Shown here piece after piece: positions 14,746 through 23,078 of a DNA stretch of 33,225 bases. Made by a program: the position numbers and the translations under genes. The stretch comes from Christensenella sp. UBA1214 (GTDB lineage Bacteria; Bacillota; Clostridia; Christensenellales; CAG-138). Under the pieces are notes generated by a model. The model was not told where the DNA came from. It saw only the letters and a list, made by a program, of their open reading frames with translations, and did not search any database. The stretch spans positions 7,941 to 41,165 of the forward strand of contig DBXK01000037.1 of NCBI GenBank assembly GCA_002309375.1. The letters are read 5' to 3'. The stretch's first letter is position 1. Every line of letters starts with the position of its first letter.

Positions 14746-15693
14746 TCAAGGCCTGTTCAGTCCTTCGAGGCCGTATTTCCGAAGGAGCGTATCGAGCTCG
14801 CCGTTCTGCTTGAGATCATAGATGAATACGTCCGCAAGCTGCGCGATCGCCGGCTCGTCTGCGGAGGACGCGATCGCGTATTCGACCTTCCCGAGCTCGG
14901 TATTATGCACGGAAAATTCGAACTCTTCGCCATAGCGCTTCGCATAAACCCCGGTCAGAACGGCGCCGTCGACCCGGCCTTCCCTGAGAGCGATCAGCAG
15001 ATCCGGATAGGAGGCGTATGCTTGCTTGGTGAAGGTGACCGCATCCGCCGGCAGTTCCGGCGTTACACCGCGGATCCTGTCGATCAGTGAGCGCCTCACC
15101 TTCGTTTCATGCTCGTCGATATAGCTGTTCAGCACGTTCGCGCCGGCTGTATTCTGAACATAACCGATCGTGATCTGATCGAGCGGCAGAGCTTCATTCC
15201 CCGGCAGCACCGCAACGATGCAGACGTCGGTAAAATAGGCATAGGAATAGGCATACTTCGAGCTCGCGCCTTTCTGCATCAGCGCGATCGCGGCGTCGAT
15301 ACTGCCGTCCTGGAGCTTCGTCGCGGCGGTCTGGCCCGAAACGACAACGAGCTTCGCCGCCGATCCGCTCTCCGTATCCGGAAGCAGATAGGCCGCAAAC
15401 CGCTCCGCAAGCTCGATCTCGAGGCCCCTGCCGTCCAGCGAGAAGCCGGGGGTATCGTCCCGCACGCCGACGACGAGCACGCCGCGGTCGACGATGCGCT
15501 GCATTTCGGCGGTGCTCATGAGCTGGTTTTTCGGACGGAGGAAGACGAATGCGGCGATCAGCGCCAACACGCCTCCAACGCAATAAAGGGCGATCCGGTA
15601 GGGTTTCCCCTGCCTGCCCTTGAGGGTGAAGTTGAACCTTCTGCCCGAATTGCGTCTGCGCCGCCTGAAGCGGAATCCCACTCGTCTGCTCAT
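14746..15693 (-). CDS. Membrane-anchored family-3 solute-binding-like protein
   Basis: 315 residues. The N-terminus is extremely basic (eight arginines in the first 14 residues), followed by one transmembrane helix at about 33-52, with no lipobox. The outside part is a type-II periplasmic binding domain: RGVLVVGVRDDTPGFSL, LEIELAERFAAYL, GSIDAAIALMQKGASSKYAYS and LREGRVDGAVLTGVYAK match amino-acid-binding family 3. No ABC permease or ATPase is nearby, so it may be a sensor or accessory protein rather than a transporter part. The ATG has no ribosome-binding site, and a promoter is placed so that transcription would begin at the ATG (see findings). Confidence 0.8.
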   Translation of the reverse strand: MSRRVGFRFRRRRRNSGRRFNFTLKGRQGKPYRIALYCVGGVLALIAAFVFLRPKNQLMSTAEMQRIVDRGVLVVGVRDDTPGFSLDGRGLEIELAERFAAYLLPDTESGSAAKLVVVSGQTAATKLQDGSIDAAIALMQKGASSKYAYSYAYFTDVCIVAVLPGNEALPLDQITIGYVQNTAGANVLNSYIDEHETKVRRSLIDRIRGVTPELPADAVTFTKQAYASYPDLLIALREGRVDGAVLTGVYAKRYGEEFEFSVHNTELGKVEYAIASSADEPAIAQLADVFIYDLKQNGELDTLLRKYGLEGLNRP

Positions 15694-15699
15694 GCGACT

Positions 15700-15728
15700 A
15701 TTATAACAAATATTTGCGTTTTAATCAA
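15700..15728 (-). promoter_or_regulatory. Sigma-A promoter abutting the start codon at 15693
   Basis: On minus: TTGATT (15728-15723), 17 bp, TATAAT (15705-15700). With 6 nt between the -10 and +1, transcription starts at the A of the ATG at 15693. It fits entirely in the 43-bp gap after the spoIIE stop. Confidence 0.7.
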
Positions 15729-15736
15729 TCCGTGCG

Positions 15737-17551
15737 TTAATCGTCGAATCGCTCCGTTTGCGCGACGATGACGGTCATATCGTCCCGCCCGCCCGCTTCG
15801 GCCGCGAGCTCAACGAGCAGCTTCGCCGCGATCTCCGGCTCGTTCTCGCCGACGGTCTCCGCGATCGCTCTGCGCAGGTTCTCCCCGAGGGCTTCCGCCG
15901 CGCCGTCGCTGAGCATGATCACGGCGTCGCCGCGCTTGAGCTGCGTTCCGGAGACCGCCGCCTGCGCGCCCGGCACGATGCCGACGGGCAGCGCTTCGGC
16001 ATACAGCTCGCGCACTTCCCCGCGCCGCAGCAAATAACTCGGCGGCGCGCCGTGCTTCACGGAATGCAGCCTCCCCTTCACCGGGTCGAAGAGCAGCGCG
16101 TCGAGCGTTGCATACATCTCGCCCCCTTCGCGCAGCAGAAGCAGCCGGTTCACGCAGTCCGCCGCTTCCTCAAGGCGGAAGCCGCAGGTCACAAGATCCG
16201 CAAGCAGCTGCACGGCCTGACTGCTCTCGCGCGCGGCGGTGCTGCCGCTGCCCATGCCGTCGCTGATCACGGCGAGAAACAGTCCGTCGAAATCGCGGAT
16301 CAGTCTGCTGTCGCCGGGGATCTCCTCCCCCTCCTTCGCGCGGCAGACGGAGCCGAAGCGGACGCCGAAGCGCGGGCGGGATGCATCGCCGATCCGCGGA
16401 TTTTCGGTGAGGCGGGAGAGGCTCTGCGCCGTTCCCGAAAGCTGGCTCCGGATGTATGCCTCCGCAGGATCGCCCTCCCGCGGAAAGAGCTCCGCAATGC
16501 GGCCGAGAACATCCGAAAGCACGGTGAGCTTGTAATTCTGATAGAGGAGCCTGTTCTTTTCAAGCTCCCTCTCCCCCTGCTGCAGCGGGAGAGGCGCGTT
16601 TTTTTCGCCGCCCGGGATACCGATCAGCATCAGCGCCGCGTCGGCGATCAGGATCTCTCCGACGCCGAGCGAACCTCCGCCCGGGATCAACGCGAAAAAC
16701 AGGATCGCCGGAACGGAAAAGCCCGCCGCGGAGCCCCATTTGCCGAGGAAGCGGAAGAGGCTCGCAGTGAGGGTGCAGCAGCAGAGCACGGCGATATATA
16801 GCATATTCCCCGAAGCGCCGAGCACGCGCATCGCGGCGATGATCGCGGCGGCGGCAACGGCGGCGGCGCCCTTCGAATCGGCGGCAAGCAGGCAGGCCGA
16901 AGCGGCAAGCGCGGAGCCGAGGTTTATCCCGATCGGGCGGAAGCGGTTCAGCGCAAGCGCGGCGGCTCCGGCGAGGAATGCGGCGGCGACGGTCTGTTCA
17001 TCGCTCAATGCCCTTCCGCCGCGGATGGACGAGACCGCCGAAAGCGCGCGCGTTTCGATCGCTGCGGCAAGCAGCGTCAGCGAGCAGCCGGCGATATGCA
17101 CCGTGACGTCCGTCGGCGTGAGCTTTTCCCAGGCTCCCATGAGGATCCCGGCGGGAAGCATCACGAGCATCGTTCCGAGCAGCAGCGCGAAGCGGTAAAT
17201 GCGGATCACGCGCCCGTTGTTTTTCAGAAAAAGCGCGGCCGCGGCAAAGGCGGCGATCCCGACCGCGCCGGCGTACATGCCCGCAAGCAGGCTCCCCGCA
17301 GCCGAACCGAGCGCCGCGGGGAGGATCGCCGGCTCGAGGCCGGCGCACCAGAGCGCGCAGAGGAACGCGAGGCCGAAGGCGGGAAGGATGAATCCCCCGA
17401 GGCGGCCGAAGCCCGTAAGGCCGTCAAGGCCGAAGCTTCCGAAGATCAGACCCGCCGCGAACGGGATCAGCAGCCTTTCGGCCGTTCCGGACGCGATGAA
17501 TTCCCCGGCAAACCGTTTTGTTGTGCGTGCGAAGCGCTGCAGCGTCTCCAT
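15737..17551 (-). CDS. spoIIE: Stage II sporulation protein E, short form
   Basis: 604 residues from the ATG at 17551, chosen for AAAGGAGAAG directly upstream; the open frame extends 96 codons further with no start signals. About ten hydrophobic segments fill roughly 30-300. The C-terminal PP2C phosphatase (about 370-604) keeps the metal-binding motifs: LFLAVISDGMGSGSTAARES, AVIMLSDGAAEAL and GRDDMTVIV. SpoIIE dephosphorylates SpoIIAA to activate sigma-F in the forespore. B. subtilis SpoIIE has about 827 residues; the missing length is in the linker between membrane and phosphatase parts (region II, linked to FtsZ binding). A Spo0A-type promoter candidate lies upstream. Confidence 0.93.
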   Translation of the reverse strand: METLQRFARTTKRFAGEFIASGTAERLLIPFAAGLIFGSFGLDGLTGFGRLGGFILPAFGLAFLCALWCAGLEPAILPAALGSAAGSLLAGMYAGAVGIAAFAAAALFLKNNGRVIRIYRFALLLGTMLVMLPAGILMGAWEKLTPTDVTVHIAGCSLTLLAAAIETRALSAVSSIRGGRALSDEQTVAAAFLAGAAALALNRFRPIGINLGSALAASACLLAADSKGAAAVAAAAIIAAMRVLGASGNMLYIAVLCCCTLTASLFRFLGKWGSAAGFSVPAILFFALIPGGGSLGVGEILIADAALMLIGIPGGEKNAPLPLQQGERELEKNRLLYQNYKLTVLSDVLGRIAELFPREGDPAEAYIRSQLSGTAQSLSRLTENPRIGDASRPRFGVRFGSVCRAKEGEEIPGDSRLIRDFDGLFLAVISDGMGSGSTAARESSQAVQLLADLVTCGFRLEEAADCVNRLLLLREGGEMYATLDALLFDPVKGRLHSVKHGAPPSYLLRRGEVRELYAEALPVGIVPGAQAAVSGTQLKRGDAVIMLSDGAAEALGENLRRAIAETVGENEPEIAAKLLVELAAEAGGRDDMTVIVAQTERFDD

Positions 17552-17595
17552 TTTCTTCTCCTTTCGGCGCACTCCCCCTCCGTTTTTCTTCCGCA

Positions 17596-17629
17596 ATACT
17601 ACCACGGCTTGTCCCGCCGCAGTGTCGAA
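17596..17629 (-). promoter_or_regulatory. Possible Spo0A-dependent promoter of spoIIE
   Basis: On minus: TTCGACA (17629-17623), which is a perfect 0A box in reverse orientation (TGTCGAA on plus), then TAGTAT (17601-17596). The spacing from TCGACA to TAGTAT is 21 bp. Spo0A-activated sigma-A promoters of B. subtilis such as spoIIE and spoIIG have long 21-22 bp spacers with 0A boxes at the -35. Only one box was seen. Confidence 0.45.
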
Positions 17630-17808
17630 GCGGGGGCGTGAAGAAGCACTCATTTTGCCGTTTCCCGGAGGTTTCGCCCGCCTTCGACGGAAGGCTCCGG
17701 CAGGCGCCAAAGAACGCCAAAAAGGAAAAGGGTTGTAGTATAAACAGCGCCGTTTTGTTTCAGGCCGGATCCTATATGCAGCGGCGGATATTATGGTATT
17801 AAATAAAA

Positions 17809-17868
17809 GATTTTCCGTCCACGGAAAATCCACCTCCACTATTCATTATTCATTATTCACTATTCACT
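17809..17868. repeat. Inverted repeat plus four 7-bp direct repeats
   Basis: GATTTTCCGT (17809-17818) and ACGGAAAATC (17821-17830) form a 10-bp palindrome. Ten bases on, ATTCATT, ATTCATT, ATTCACT, ATTCACT stand head to tail (17841-17868). It lies in the gene-free 391 bp between spoIIE and the subtilase, a region otherwise holding only the spoIIE promoter and a terminator hairpin; 17630-17808 shows nothing I recognise. The AT-rich block is unlike its GC-rich surroundings and could be an interspersed repeat. Confidence 0.6.
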
Positions 17869-17877
17869 AATATAAGG

Positions 17878-17907
17878 AACGAGCGGACGGCGAACCGCCC
17901 GCTCGTT
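17878..17907 (-). terminator. Hairpin after the subtilase gene
   Basis: AACGAGCGG (17878-17886) pairs with CCGCTCGTT (17899-17907), with an A/C mismatch and an inner CGG/CCG around a 4-nt loop. It lies 36 bp past the stop. The strand after it on minus is CCTTATATT, a poor T-run. Confidence 0.55.
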
Positions 17908-17942
17908 TCTGTTGTTTGTTGATCCCGAAGGATCGGTTATGA

Positions 17943-20900
17943 TTACTTGAGGGGACCTACGCCGACGGAATCGACGATGAGGGTGTACTGGTCGAAGCAA
18001 TCATAGTGGCGCAGGCAGACGCTGACGGTCTGGCCGGCGAAAGCGCTGAGGTCATACAGATGCTCGGTCAGAGCGTTGGTGTCCATGATGATATCATCAA
18101 GAACGACGCCGTTATCGGGAGTCTCGCCCTGCGGGATGATGATGACCTGATAGTGCTCGGAGATATCACCGGTCGCCGGGTTGGCAGAAGCGGTGAAGAA
18201 GGAGAGGTAGCTGTTCGCACCGACCTCAAACTCGGGGCTGATCATCCAGTTATCGGGATGGAGCACGCCGTCGGCCTGGGTGTAGGAATAGCTGACCGCA
18301 CACTTGGGGCCATCCTGATAGAGGCCCTGATCGAAGTACTCGGCTGCCCACTCGTTGCCGTCGCCGTCCGCGTCGATGGTATCCCAGTTGAAGCCGTTCT
18401 CGAAGTTATCGTAGAAATCGGTGGGATTGATCGAGGATGCCGGGGGTACGAAGTAGTAGGCGAACATGCCGAGGCAGTACAGACCGCCGTAGACAGCGCC
18501 CATGTCGATGAACTCACCGCTGTTGACGTCGATCGCGAGCAGGTGCATATCGGAATAGTACTGAGCGTTGCCGTCAGCCGCAAACCAGAAGAACACGCCT
18601 TCCGCAATGCTGCCGCACTGTACGAAGAAGTTCTGACCGGAAAGAGGAGTGAAGCCGTAGCCGTCGCCGATGAGGGCGGTGGGCTGGCAGGTCGCGATAT
18701 CGAAGGTGCAGAACTCGCCGTATGCGTCAACGATGTAGCAGTTGCCGTTCGGATCGAAGTCCATAGCGGCAATACCGTATTCGCAATCACCAACGGGGGT
18801 CAGAGCCGCGGTGTCGACGTTGACTTCCTGGACCTCCGCGAGGCCGTCGACAATGTAGAGCTTGCCGGTCGCACGGTTGTAAGCCATCTCGTTTACGACG
18901 TAGCCTACGTTGAGGGTGCCGATCGTGGTCTTGTTGGTCCAGCCGGTGATGTCGGAAGCATCATACCTGACGAGCTCCTTGTTTGCGGTCACAGCGTAAA
19001 CGTAGGTGCCGGTGAAGGTAGCTGCGGTGTAGTCGCCGTCATCGCTCTGGATGCCGCCGCCGTAGTAGAGGCTCTCAAGGTTGGTGGTGGAGAACCTGAT
19101 CCAGGTCTGGGTGTTGAGGTTCTTGCCGTAAGCGTAGAGGTCAAGGTCGGGGATGGTGACAGGTGCCGGGGGCTGGACGCCTTCGACCGGAACGAGCTCG
19201 GTGCCGTTCCAGATGTAGACCTGCTCATTCATCGCGTAGTCAGCAACAACAACGTATGCTTCGTTCGCGCCGGGGAGTTCGATCGCGGTGGTCGCTCCCT
19301 TTTCTGTCTCGAAGAGACCCATCTCGCCGAGCAGCTCGCCGAGAGCTTCGCCATCAACGGTGTAGGTCGCAACGTATGCAACGAACTGATCGTCGGTTAC
19401 GTCGAAGGTGAAGTTATTGCCGCTCTTTGCGAAGTTCGCAACGGTCGGAGCTTCGGTGTCGATATGGACGGGGGTATCCCAGCACCAGCCTTCGCTCGCC
19501 TCAACGGTGAAAGCGTTGGTGGTGTGGCGGCCGTCGTTATCGAGCTTAGCTTCGATGCGGATGATGACATCCTCACCGTACTGGCTGAAGTTGACGCCGG
19601 AGGGGAACATACCCTCGGTCACACCGAGCTGAGTGCGGTGATCGTCGGCCCAGTAGCCCTTGCGCATGAAGTCGAGGTCGCTGAGAACGTCGAGCTCATT
19701 GCCGTCCTTGTCGCAGACAACGTAGCGGACGAAGGAGTTGCGGAGCAGACCGGTGTAAGCGAGGTTGACGGTATCCATCAGGCCGTCGCCGTTCGGGGAG
19801 ATCGCGTTGCGCTCGGGGAGGTAGTAGCTGAGGTCTTCGGTTTCAACATAGGGGTTGATGCCGAGGCCGTAGATGCTGCTGCCCTTCTTGTAACCGATGG
19901 TGTTGGGGTAGTTGCTGGAATTCCACTGGAGATCCTCGTAGTAGTAGCCGCGGTCGATGGTGGTCGGATAGTTCCAGTCGCCATAGTAGCGGATGAACGG
20001 GATGCTCAGGGTGACGTCCTCTTCATTCTCGGGAACGAGCTGGACGAAGCCTTCGAGCAGCGCGCCGGAAGTGTAGTAGGTGTCGATGTATTCCATGATC
20101 TCGTCGTTGAGAGCGGCGCTGAGGGTGACGTCTGCGGTGCCGCCGGCGGGAACGGTCACGGAATCGGGCTTGTCAAAGTAGACATAGCCGGGATCGCCGA
20201 CAACGATGGGATCCATGAGACCCATCGCGATACGGGCAACGATGATAGCATCGGTAACGGTTACCTGGCCGTCGCCGTCAACGTCGGTGGGAGCGTTGAG
20301 GGTGACGAGACCCATCGCCTCACGGAGAACGAGGATAGCGTCGGCAATGGTGATGGTGCCGCTGTGGTTCGCGTCGCCGAGGACATAGCCCTCTTCGCCT
20401 GCGATGTTCCAGGTGTCGCCGGAGTAGACGATAACGAGGTCTTCGCCGAGGTATGCGATCGCGGTGAGGTCGTTCAGAAGGACGGACGGAACAACGGTGT
20501 AAACCTGCTCCTCGGTGCCGAAGTTATGAACGGTGAAGGTCATCGTGAATTCGCCGGTCTTCTCGGGATCGTCGCCGAGCTCGAGCTTCGGGCGGTTGCC
20601 CTCGGTGCCTTCAGCGGTGAGGTAAGCCTTGGTGGTGACTGCCTTTGCGAGGTCCATCTCGCCGGCGCCCTGCTCATGAACGGGAGCGTAGTCGCCGCTG
20701 TTGCTGTAGACCTGGGTCGCAGTGCTCATGATGATGGCATCAACGATGTTCTTGCGCTCGGCATTGCTGAGGTTCGGGAAGTTGATGTCAACATATTCGG
20801 AAACGATCGCCATACCGCCGCAGATGTGCGGGGTCGCCATGGAGGTGCCGTCCCAAGCCGCGTACAGAGTGCCGGAAATGGACGGGTCGGTCGCGGAATA

Positions 20901-22736
20901 GATGGAACCGCCGGGAGCGGTGATCTCGGGCTTCATACCCATGGTCGCGGTCAGACCGCGGCTGGAGAAGCTGGTGGTCATATTGCCGCCGATGGCGTCA
21001 TAGATGCCGGCTTCGTTGGCAACGTACATGACCTTTTCTTCGGCTGCCGCAAGAACAGCGCCGACGTCCTGAGAAACGCAGATATGGGGGATGCGGCCCT
21101 CATTGCCGTCGTGGATCAGGTTGTTGTCGGGGTCAAGGGTTCCGAAGGGGACCATGTTCAGAGTGCCGGTGGTGTTGTTGTAGACCATACAAGCGGCTGC
21201 GCCTGCATCCTGAGCGTTGTAGCCCTTTTCGATGAAGGTGATGTCACCGCGGGAAACAACAGCGACCTTGCCGGTCACGTCGATGCCCTCGTAATCTTCG
21301 GGAGCGCCGTAGCCGGGAACCATAACGTATTCAACGGTCTGGCCGCCGAGAGCGTCAGCGAACTTGACCATGTTCTGGTCGTTCTCGCTGTAACCGTAGT
21401 TCTCGTCATTGACCATGAAGTAGAGGCCGGAAGCCTTGCTGTTCTGAACAGCGGCAACGGACATACCTGCGGGCCAGGTGGAGGGAGAACCGACGATACC
21501 GTTATCGGGGTTGGAAGCGAGCGCATAGCCGGAATAGGACCAGCTGCTGGGAGTGCCGTAGTTGCCGCCCCATGCGTTGTTGAAGGAAGTATCGTAGTCG
21601 TTGCCTGCTGCCATCGCGAGGTTGACGCCCGCGTTGACGCAGCGCTGGAGGGTCTGGTTGAAGGAGTTATCCCAGGGGGTCTCCTGGCCGCCGGGGGAAC
21701 CGAGGGACAGGTTCGCCGCCGCTACGCCGAGAACAGCACAGTCCTCAAGAGCGGGGAGGATGTTGTTCCAGCTTGCGCCGCCGGTGGGATTGAATACCTG
21801 CATGACGCAGATCTGAGCGTCGGGAGCAACACCGCGGATCTCGCCGCCGTTACCTGCCGCGATACCGGCAACATGGGTGCCGTGGTCGCTGCTGGCATGG
21901 GCTACGTTCGCATTGCTGCCCTGATAGTTCCACTTGAAGGGGATCTTGCCGCTGTAGTAAACGTTGTTGACGGTGAGCTGTGCGCCGTGAGCGCTGAGCT
22001 CGCCGCTTGCGATAACGTTGGCGATATCGTCCTGAGTGAAAGCAACAACGCCTTCGGGATCAACGGAGAAAGCGGGGTGGTCGACTTTGCAGCCGGTGTC
22101 GATGATCGCTACTGCGTAGCCGGCGCCGGTGTAGCCGAGATCCCAAGCTTCAACCGCACCGACCTGGGTGGTGGTGTTGAACAGATCCGGGCTCTCCCAA
22201 ACGGGGGAGACGAAAGCGTGCATACCGTCCATTGCTTCGATCTCCGCAACGAGGCGATATTCGCCGTCGAATGCGAAACCGTTGAAGAGAACGGTATAGT
22301 TGTTGGTGACTTCGATGTTGACGCCGAGCTCACGGGTCAGCTTGGCGACGGCAGTGTTCTGCGCGTCGAGGAGCTGCCTGCGATAGTCGCCTGCATTGCG
22401 CAGGTTGCTGACAACATCAGCGGCGGGGGCAGCTTCGAGCTCGACCATGATGGTCACGATGTCGCTCGGCTGACGGGCCGGAGCGGCCTCAGCTTCTGCT
22501 GCCTTGAAGGTCCTGCCGTTCCTGATACCGGACAGATCGATGGGGGTGGTGTTCGCGGAAGCGACGCCCTCTTTCATCGATTTGAAGGAACCGGAAACGG
22601 CTTCGCGGGCTTCGGGATTAGCGCCGGTCTCAACCTGCAGCTCTTTGACGGTCTCAGCGGTCGCGGTCGCGAAAGCGGGGAGAACCATCATGACGGCAAG
22701 CAGAAGAGCGACGAAGCCTTTGAATGATTTCTTCAT
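17943..22736 (-). CDS. Secreted S8 subtilase, C5a-peptidase-like, with internal dockerin
   Basis: 1597 residues, ATG behind AAGGAGG. Signal peptide at about 1-27 (ending FATATA). A propeptide (about 90-180) precedes the S8 domain with D213 (IIDTG), H285 (DHGTHVAG), N379 (AAGND) and S632 (DGTSMATPH); a PA-type insert lies at about 440-580. An Fn3-like domain of the C5a-peptidase kind begins near 725 and is interrupted by a type-I dockerin (about 784-842), then resumes (VTVPAGGTADVTLSAA, EGFVQLVP, SIPFIRYYGD). AISPNGDG is at 978-985. A propeller-like region (about 1220-1430) and a C-terminal cleaved-adhesin-like jelly roll (about 1435-1597) follow. Likely an extracellular protease held on a cohesin scaffold. 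No sortase signal is seen. Confidence 0.93.
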   Translation of the reverse strand: MKKSFKGFVALLLAVMMVLPAFATATAETVKELQVETGANPEAREAVSGSFKSMKEGVASANTTPIDLSGIRNGRTFKAAEAEAAPARQPSDIVTIMVELEAAPAADVVSNLRNAGDYRRQLLDAQNTAVAKLTRELGVNIEVTNNYTVLFNGFAFDGEYRLVAEIEAMDGMHAFVSPVWESPDLFNTTTQVGAVEAWDLGYTGAGYAVAIIDTGCKVDHPAFSVDPEGVVAFTQDDIANVIASGELSAHGAQLTVNNVYYSGKIPFKWNYQGSNANVAHASSDHGTHVAGIAAGNGGEIRGVAPDAQICVMQVFNPTGGASWNNILPALEDCAVLGVAAANLSLGSPGGQETPWDNSFNQTLQRCVNAGVNLAMAAGNDYDTSFNNAWGGNYGTPSSWSYSGYALASNPDNGIVGSPSTWPAGMSVAAVQNSKASGLYFMVNDENYGYSENDQNMVKFADALGGQTVEYVMVPGYGAPEDYEGIDVTGKVAVVSRGDITFIEKGYNAQDAGAAACMVYNNTTGTLNMVPFGTLDPDNNLIHDGNEGRIPHICVSQDVGAVLAAAEEKVMYVANEAGIYDAIGGNMTTSFSSRGLTATMGMKPEITAPGGSIYSATDPSISGTLYAAWDGTSMATPHICGGMAIVSEYVDINFPNLSNAERKNIVDAIIMSTATQVYSNSGDYAPVHEQGAGEMDLAKAVTTKAYLTAEGTEGNRPKLELGDDPEKTGEFTMTFTVHNFGTEEQVYTVVPSVLLNDLTAIAYLGEDLVIVYSGDTWNIAGEEGYVLGDANHSGTITIADAILVLREAMGLVTLNAPTDVDGDGQVTVTDAIIVARIAMGLMDPIVVGDPGYVYFDKPDSVTVPAGGTADVTLSAALNDEIMEYIDTYYTSGALLEGFVQLVPENEEDVTLSIPFIRYYGDWNYPTTIDRGYYYEDLQWNSSNYPNTIGYKKGSSIYGLGINPYVETEDLSYYLPERNAISPNGDGLMDTVNLAYTGLLRNSFVRYVVCDKDGNELDVLSDLDFMRKGYWADDHRTQLGVTEGMFPSGVNFSQYGEDVIIRIEAKLDNDGRHTTNAFTVEASEGWCWDTPVHIDTEAPTVANFAKSGNNFTFDVTDDQFVAYVATYTVDGEALGELLGEMGLFETEKGATTAIELPGANEAYVVVADYAMNEQVYIWNGTELVPVEGVQPPAPVTIPDLDLYAYGKNLNTQTWIRFSTTNLESLYYGGGIQSDDGDYTAATFTGTYVYAVTANKELVRYDASDITGWTNKTTIGTLNVGYVVNEMAYNRATGKLYIVDGLAEVQEVNVDTAALTPVGDCEYGIAAMDFDPNGNCYIVDAYGEFCTFDIATCQPTALIGDGYGFTPLSGQNFFVQCGSIAEGVFFWFAADGNAQYYSDMHLLAIDVNSGEFIDMGAVYGGLYCLGMFAYYFVPPASSINPTDFYDNFENGFNWDTIDADGDGNEWAAEYFDQGLYQDGPKCAVSYSYTQADGVLHPDNWMISPEFEVGANSYLSFFTASANPATGDISEHYQVIIIPQGETPDNGVVLDDIIMDTNALTEHLYDLSAFAGQTVSVCLRHYDCFDQYTLIVDSVGVGPLK

Positions 22737-22893
22737 GTTTTTTCCTCCTTATAAGGTTTCGTTGGTGCAATTTCCTTCCTTCGGACCGCCCCGGCCGCCT
22801 TGTCCGCCGGTGATCAGCCGGTAGTTCCGCCCGCGGAAACGGACGGACGGGCAGACGTTTCGACCCGCCGAAAGGGGATTCCCAATCCATTAT

Positions 22894-22922
22894 AGTATAA
22901 AATGAAACACCCGAAGTGTCAA
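22894..22922 (-). promoter_or_regulatory. Sigma-A promoter of the subtilase gene
   Basis: On minus: TTGACA (22922-22917), 17 bp, TATACT (22899-22894). The leader is about 150 nt, longer than others here, with no riboswitch that I recognise. The 342-bp gap to the divergent WG gene contains this promoter, that gene's promoter and nothing else evident. Confidence 0.78.
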
Positions 22923-22985
22923 TAGTTAATACAGAAAAAAGTTGTTCATATTATATTAAGCGCACGGCCTTTGCCGCCCGTTTTG

Positions 22986-23014
22986 TTGACTGATGCGGCG
23001 TGTTATGTTAGGAT
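22986..23014 (+). promoter_or_regulatory. Probable promoter of the WG-repeat gene
   Basis: TTGACT (22986-22991), 17 bp, TAGGAT (23009-23014). It lies 65 bp before the chosen ATG and is divergent from the subtilase promoter, with 63 bp between the two -35 boxes. Confidence 0.55.
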
Positions 23015-23078
23015 GAACACGGTCCCTTTTATGAAGCGTTCCGCGCTTCCAATCTTTGATCCGGAGGATATGACCGAT

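Noticed and set aside
17552..17839. N-terminal extension of spoIIE by 96 codons
   Set aside because: It has no ribosome-binding site or family similarity, is low-complexity, and would run through the candidate promoter and 0A box.
18006..22727. A 1573-codon open frame on the plus strand opposite the subtilase
   Set aside because: The minus-strand gene has a signal peptide, catalytic triad, dockerin and ribosome-binding site. The plus-strand translation is low-complexity Val/Ala/Gly/Asp-rich with no motif; it arises from codon bias in a GC-rich gene.
22737..22890. Riboswitch in the 150-nt subtilase leader
   Set aside because: The leader is GC-rich with minor inverted repeats, but I could match no known riboswitch core and no terminator/antiterminator pair.
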